Shown one piece after another: positions 59,301 to 64,000 of a stretch of DNA of 64,000 nt (the stretch's first letter is position 1; each line of letters begins with the position of its first letter). This stretch comes from UBA9732 sp052170315. Lineage in GTDB: Bacteria > Spirochaetota > Spirochaetia > Sphaerochaetales > Sphaerochaetaceae. The notes below the pieces were generated by a model. That model searched no databases. It saw nothing but the letters and a program-made list of their open reading frames with translations, and was not told the DNA's origin. A program made the translations under genes and the position numbers. Location of the stretch: positions 62,001-126,000 of the forward strand of contig JBQNAT010000003.1 of NCBI GenBank assembly GCA_052170315.1. The letters are read 5' to 3'.

Positions 59301-60673
59301 GGCATCTGGTCGCCGTCGAAGTCCGCGTTAAAAGCATGGCATACAAGAGGATGAAGCTTAAGGGCTTTACCTTCTACAAGGACAGGCTCGAAGGCCTGAA
59401 TACCAAGCCTGTGGAGCGTAGGAGCGCGGTTCAGCAGAACCGGATGGTCTTTTACAACCTCGTCCAGCACTGACCATACATCTGCAGTCTCCTGCTCTAC
59501 AAGAGTCTTTGCCTTCTTAACGTTGGAAGCCAGACCTGACTGTACAAGCTTCTTCATAAGGAAAGGCTTGAAAAGCTCAAGAGCCATCTTTGAAGGAACG
59601 CCGCACTGATGCATCCTAAGTTCCGGTCCTACAACGATTACCGAACGTCCGGAGTAGTCTACACGCTTACCAAGCAGGTTCTGTCTGAAACGTCCCTGTT
59701 TTCCCTTGAGCATATCGGAAAGAGACTTAAGAGGCCTGCTGTTTGCGCCCTTTACGGCTCCGCGCTTGCGCTTTGAGTTGTCAAGTAGCGCATCCACTGC
59801 TTCCTGAAGCATCCTCTTTTCGTTTCTGACAATTATGTCAGGCGCATGAAGGCTTATAAGGCGCTGAAGACGGTTATTTCTGTTGATAACCCTTCTGTAC
59901 AGGTCGTTGAGATCGCTTGTTGCAAATCTTCCGCCGTCAAGCTGGACCATGGGTCTGAGGTCAGGCGGGATTACGGGGACAACCGAAAGTATCATCCATT
60001 CAGGGCGGTTGTCGCTGCCTCTGAAATTCTCAATTACCTCAATCCTTTTGAGAAGACGCTTGTCAGCCGCCTTTGTCCCCTTGCTTCTCATCTGTTCGCC
60101 AAGCTCCTGACTCAGGGCGTTGAGGTCCAAATCCGCAAGAAGAATTCTGATAGCCTCTGCGCCCATCATGGCCGTAAAGGAATCACCGTACTGCTCGTGG
60201 GCTCTGATGTACTCTTCCTCAGTAAGGAGCTGTTTATACTTAAGCTCAGTGTCTCCTGCGTTGAGAACAATGTACTTCTCATAGTAAAGAACGCTCTGAA
60301 GGGCGGTTTTGGAAATGTCCAGAAGCAGGCTCATCCTTGAAGGAACGCTTCTGTAGTACCATATGTGGGATACCGGAGAAGCCAGGGTTATATGTCCCAT
60401 CCTTTCACGGCGAACCTTTGTATTTGTAACTTCAACTCCGCAGCGGTCGCAGACAACACCCTTGTAACGGATGGACTTGAACTTACCGCAGTAGCACTCC
60501 CATTCTTTCGTTGTTCCGAAGATTTTCTCACAGAAAAGGCCTTCCCTCTCCGGTCTGAGAGTCCTGTAGTTGATTGTTTCAGGTTTTTTGACCTCACCGT
60601 ATGACCAGGCTTTGATCTGCTCTGGTGAAGCCAGCTTTATCATTACACTATCGAAATCTTGTATATCCTTCAT
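56354..60673 (-). CDS. rpoC: RNA polymerase beta' subunit
   Basis: A 1439-residue beta' subunit. N-terminal zinc site [20 protein letters not shown] near residue 59, catalytic triad [17 protein letters not shown] near 450, second zinc-type cluster [20 protein letters not shown] near 880, the bridge/trigger region [20 protein letters not shown] near 908, and an acidic C-terminal tail. It follows rpoB by 15 bases. Confidence 0.99.
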   Translation of the reverse strand: [1439 protein letters not shown]

Positions 60674-60688
60674 CTACAGCTCCCCGAA

Positions 60689-63600
60689 TCAAAGACCTTT
60701 CTTGTTAATAATCTCTTCATCACGCTCCGTAAGAGCAACCTGTTTGCCCTTGGAATCGTAAACGCTCATATCCAGTGCAAGACCACGGATTTCCTGTACA
60801 AGAACATTGAATGCCTCGGGCATGCCCGCGCTTGAGGAAGGCTCGCCCTTAACTATGCTCTCGTATATCTTTACACGGCCGTTCATATCATCACTCTTTA
60901 TGGTCAGGAATTCCTGAAGCGTGTTTGCGGCGCCGTAAGCCTCAAGCGCCCAGACTTCCATTTCTCCAAGTCTCTGGCCGCCGAACTGGGCTTTTCCTCC
61001 CAGAGGCTGCTGTGTGACCAGTGAATAGGGACCGGTACTTCTTGCATGCATCTTGTCGTCAACAAGGTGGTGCAGCTTAAGGTAGTAAATATAGCCGCAG
61101 AACACCGGGTTCACGAACGGCACGCCCGTCCTTCCGTCATAAAGGGTGGTCTTTGAAGTTATCGGCAGACCGGCTTCCTTCATCTTATACTCTATCTGCT
61201 CCATGCTTGCGCTCTGGAAAACAGGCGACGTATACCATTCGTCAAGCTTTACCGCGGCCCATCCAAGCTGTGTTTCCATCAGCTGTCCTATGTTCATTCG
61301 TGAAGGAACACCCAGCGGATTCAGACAGACGTCAAGCGGCGTCCCGTCTTCCATGAAAGGCATATCCTCTTCCGGCAGAATTCTTGAGACAACACCCTTG
61401 TTTCCGTGGCGTCCAGCCATCTTATCTCCCTGACGAAGCTTTCTCTTCGTGGCAATAAGAACCTTGATGGTTTCTTCCACTCCCGGTGAAAGCTCATCGC
61501 TTTCGCTCTTCTTCAGTCTCTGGATGTCTATGACAATACCCTCCGTCCCGTGAGGAACCTTAAGGGAAGTGTCCCTGACTTCCTTGGCCTTTTCTCCGAA
61601 GATGGAGTTCAGAAGCTTGAATTCAGGGGTGGTGTCGCCTTCACTCTTGGGAGTAACTTTTCCGACAAGGATGTGGCCCGGATGAACCATTGTTCCTATC
61701 TTTACAATACCCTCTTCATCCAGCATCTCAAGCATCTTTTCGCTTGTGTTCGGAATATCTCTGGTAAGCTTTTCAGGACCCAGCTTTGTTTCACGAATAT
61801 CCGTTATGAACTCGTGAATATGTATGGAAGTGTAAATATCTTCCTTGACAACACGCTCGGAAATAAGAACCGCGTCTTCGTAGTTGTAGCCGTTCCAAGG
61901 CACAAAACCTACAAGTATGTTTCTTCCGAGAGCAAGGTCTCCGCGGTCAGTTGCGGGACCGTCGGCAATTACCGTACCTTTCGCGACCTTCTGTCCGTTG
62001 GAAACAATCGGAACCTGAGTGAAGCAGGTATCCTGGTTTGTCCTCTGGAATTTCTGTATCTCGTAAGTGTCTATTTCACCCTCTATTTCGCTCTCTGAAG
62101 GGTCAACCGTAATTTCAATCTTTGTAGATGAAACATAGGTTACCTTTCCGCCTCTTACAGCCTTGATAAGAACGCCGGAATCATAGGCAGCCTTGGTTTC
62201 CATTCCGGTACCTACTCTAGGAGCTTCCGGGAAAAGAAGAGGAACGGCCTGTCGCTGCATGTTGGAACCCATGAGAGCGCGGTTTGCATCGTCATGCTCA
62301 AGGAAAGGAATAAGGGAAGCCGCAACGGACACTACCTGCTTCGGTGAAACGTCCATGTAGCGGATTTCTTCAGGATGACGTGTCGAGTAATCGCCCTTGT
62401 TTCTTACAGGGACGTCTCTGTCAACGAAATTTCCGTCCTTTTTGAGCTTTGCGTTTGCCTGGGCTATGAAGTACTTTTCTTCATCGTAGGCATCAAGGAA
62501 CTTAACGTCCTTTGTGGCCTTTCCGTCAACAACCTTTCTGTAGGGGGTCTCAAGGAAACCGTACTTGTTTATTCTTGTGTAGTTCGCAAGAGAAACAATA
62601 AGACCGATATTCGGACCTTCCGGAGTCTCTATAGGACACATGCGGCCATAATGAGTGTAATGGACATCTCTGACCTCGAAACCTGCGCGGTCACGGTTAA
62701 GTCCGCCGCTTCCAAGAGCCGTAAGCCTTCTCTTGTGGGTCAGCTCTGCCAGAGGGTTTATCTGGTCCATGAACTGAGAGAACTGGGAAGAACCGAAGAA
62801 CTCCTTAATGGCGGCAACTACAGGCTTGTTGGAAATAAGGTCCTGCGGCTTTGCGGCCTCCGGGTTGGTATTCATCCTGTCCCTGGCAATGCGCTCCATG
62901 CGGGAGAAAGCGGCCTTGAGCTGCTGCTGCAAAAGCTCACCTACACATCTTACGCGGCGGTTTCCAAGGTGGTCTATATCATCAATGCTTTCCTCATGGA
63001 TAAAAACCTTAATGAGGAAGGCCATCGTATTTACTATGTCCTGCGGTGTAAGTACGGTAAGATTCTCGTCAAAATCGGAATCTTCGTCTCCTGCATTGAA
63101 CCTCTTGTGAAGTTTATAACGTCCTACCGCTCCCAAATCGTAGCGTCTTGAAGAGAAGAACATTTCGGGAAGCTCACGCTCTCCGCGCTCAGTGGTTATC
63201 ATTTCACCGGGCATCAGAACACTGTAGATTGTGCTAAGAACTTCATCTTTGGTAGGCTCGTCGCTGATACCGCTGTTGGTGTACTTTGACTCTTCAATTT
63301 CAAAGCATCTGAATATCATGTCGCTGTGAAGCGACGCTTCGGCATCCATGTCGGCAACTTCAACTGCGGTTACGCCTAAGCCAATGAGCTGTTCTATGTC
63401 GTTTGCGTTAAAGGCAGTTCCGGCCTGGAAGACCTTTTCTTCCTTGCCGTCAATAACCGCATAGATATCCTTTGAGGGATACATGCCGTCAAGTTCTTCC
63501 TTGTTGCCGTCGTTAAGCTCCATGGATTTTGACACGTAGAACGCGGCAATGATTTTTTCACGGGTATCAAAGCCTATGGCTCTGAGGAACAGTGTGCCAA

Positions 63601-64000
63601 GGATTCTCTTTTTTCTGTCAATCTTCGCGCAGATGACATGCTTTTTTTCATCTATCTCGAACTCCAGCCATGAGCCGCGGTACGGAATAATACGGGAAGA
63701 GTAAACGCCCTTCTCTGTAGTAAAAATGACACCGGGGGACCTGTGTATCTGACTTACTACTACACGTTCGGCACCGTTTACGATAAAGGTGCCTCTGTCT
63801 GTCATGAGAGGGATGTCTCCAAGGAAAATATCCTTCTCTCTGAGCTCGTCATTGGCGGAAAGGGCAAGGCTTATAACAGCTCTGAGAGGAACACTGTATG
63901 TTCTTCCCTTCTTCTTGCACTCAGTTTCCGAATATTTGATATTGTCAAAATCAAGCGAGTAAGACTCAAATCTGAGACTCATCTCGCCATTGGGGCCATC
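60689..64000 (-). CDS. rpoB: RNA polymerase beta subunit (N-terminus beyond window)
   Basis: 1,103 residues of the beta subunit are inside the window; the frame is open to base 64000 (DGPNGE precedes the first internal Met), so the true start lies outside. GFVPWNGYNYEDA, KLRQGDKMAGRHGNKGV and the C-terminal GGKAQFGGQRLGEMEVWALE are catalytic or clamp motifs. The rifampicin region reads GSSQFSQFMDQINPLAELTH then KRRLTALGSGG. Compared with E. coli numbering this gives Ile at 518, Thr at 531 and Ser at 535. Confidence 0.98.
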   Translation of the reverse strand, partial: DGPNGEMSLRFESYSLDFDNIKYSETECKKKGRTYSVPLRAVISLALSANDELREKDIFLGDIPLMTDRGTFIVNGAERVVVSQIHRSPGVIFTTEKGVYSSRIIPYRGSWLEFEIDEKKHVICAKIDRKKRILGTLFLRAIGFDTREKIIAAFYVSKSMELNDGNKEELDGMYPSKDIYAVIDGKEEKVFQAGTAFNANDIEQLIGLGVTAVEVADMDAEASLHSDMIFRCFEIEESKYTNSGISDEPTKDEVLSTIYSVLMPGEMITTERGERELPEMFFSSRRYDLGAVGRYKLHKRFNAGDEDSDFDENLTVLTPQDIVNTMAFLIKVFIHEESIDDIDHLGNRRVRCVGELLQQQLKAAFSRMERIARDRMNTNPEAAKPQDLISNKPVVAAIKEFFGSSQFSQFMDQINPLAELTHKRRLTALGSGGLNRDRAGFEVRDVHYTHYGRMCPIETPEGPNIGLIVSLANYTRINKYGFLETPYRKVVDGKATKDVKFLDAYDEEKYFIAQANAKLKKDGNFVDRDVPVRNKGDYSTRHPEEIRYMDVSPKQVVSVAASLIPFLEHDDANRALMGSNMQRQAVPLLFPEAPRVGTGMETKAAYDSGVLIKAVRGGKVTYVSSTKIEITVDPSESEIEGEIDTYEIQKFQRTNQDTCFTQVPIVSNGQKVAKGTVIADGPATDRGDLALGRNILVGFVPWNGYNYEDAVLISERVVKEDIYTSIHIHEFITDIRETKLGPEKLTRDIPNTSEKMLEMLDEEGIVKIGTMVHPGHILVGKVTPKSEGDTTPEFKLLNSIFGEKAKEVRDTSLKVPHGTEGIVIDIQRLKKSESDELSPGVEETIKVLIATKRKLRQGDKMAGRHGNKGVVSRILPEEDMPFMEDGTPLDVCLNPLGVPSRMNIGQLMETQLGWAAVKLDEWYTSPVFQSASMEQIEYKMKEAGLPITSKTTLYDGRTGVPFVNPVFCGYIYYLKLHHLVDDKMHARSTGPYSLVTQQPLGGKAQFGGQRLGEMEVWALEAYGAANTLQEFLTIKSDDMNGRVKIYESIVKGEPSSSAGMPEAFNVLVQEIRGLALDMSVYDSKGKQVALTERDEEIINKKGL

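Overview
The window reads as a chromosome segment of a two-membrane spirochaete, probably a Treponema-like or Sphaerochaeta-like host-associated lineage. Supporting signs are several predicted outer-membrane beta-barrels, a membrane-anchored coiled-coil protein resembling the spirochaete 'SpiroCoCo' family, a zinc-type uS14, RNase Y, and an RpoB whose rifampicin pocket is altered at the position where other spirochaetes also differ from E. coli. Genus is not resolvable from the sequence alone. No rRNA, tRNA, CRISPR array, transposase or phage gene was seen.

Bases 1-3,400 hold a gene end, a dus-tatD pair and a diverged, monocistronic purD homologue. Bases 3,400-26,700 form a large accessory locus for a surface polymer. 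It contains a glycosylphosphotransferase that starts lipid-linked assembly, three family 4 glycosyltransferases, a Wzx-type flippase, an EpsG/Wzy-type polymerase, a PAP2 phosphatase, four Wzi-like outer-membrane proteins and a barrel protein with a POTRA-like N-terminus. The unusual part is two CapA-type proteins and three TupA-type ATP-grasp amidoligase homologues, mostly translationally coupled to the glycosyltransferases. Together they suggest an undescribed polysaccharide-amino acid (teichuronopeptide-like) capsule or glycan. The locus is built from divergent and convergent blocks, has a low-G+C patch (about 10.5-13.1 kb) and keeps a 22-codon remnant that looks like the start of another flippase gene, so it appears to have been rearranged and partly acquired.

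Bases 26,700-39,500 are housekeeping genes, nearly all on the minus strand: rlmB, dnaJ, dnaK, grpE, the coiled-coil membrane protein, a HAD phosphatase, der, tlyA-like, ymdB, rny and a YjjG-like nucleotidase, with one GerMN-domain gene on the plus strand. No hrcA or CIRCE element was found beside the chaperone genes.

Bases 39,500-64,000 are one long minus-strand information-processing block: rpoB (cut by the window edge), rpoC, rpsL, rpsG, terminator, an SGNH hydrolase where fusA often lies, tuf with a long leader, then the S10-spc-alpha ribosomal protein genes (rpsJ to rplQ, including rpmJ, secY and rpoA) ending in a strong terminator. Start sites were reassigned for many genes using Shine-Dalgarno spacing. 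At least two genes (20,174 and 34,935) have promoters so close to the start codon that a leaderless mRNA is likely.
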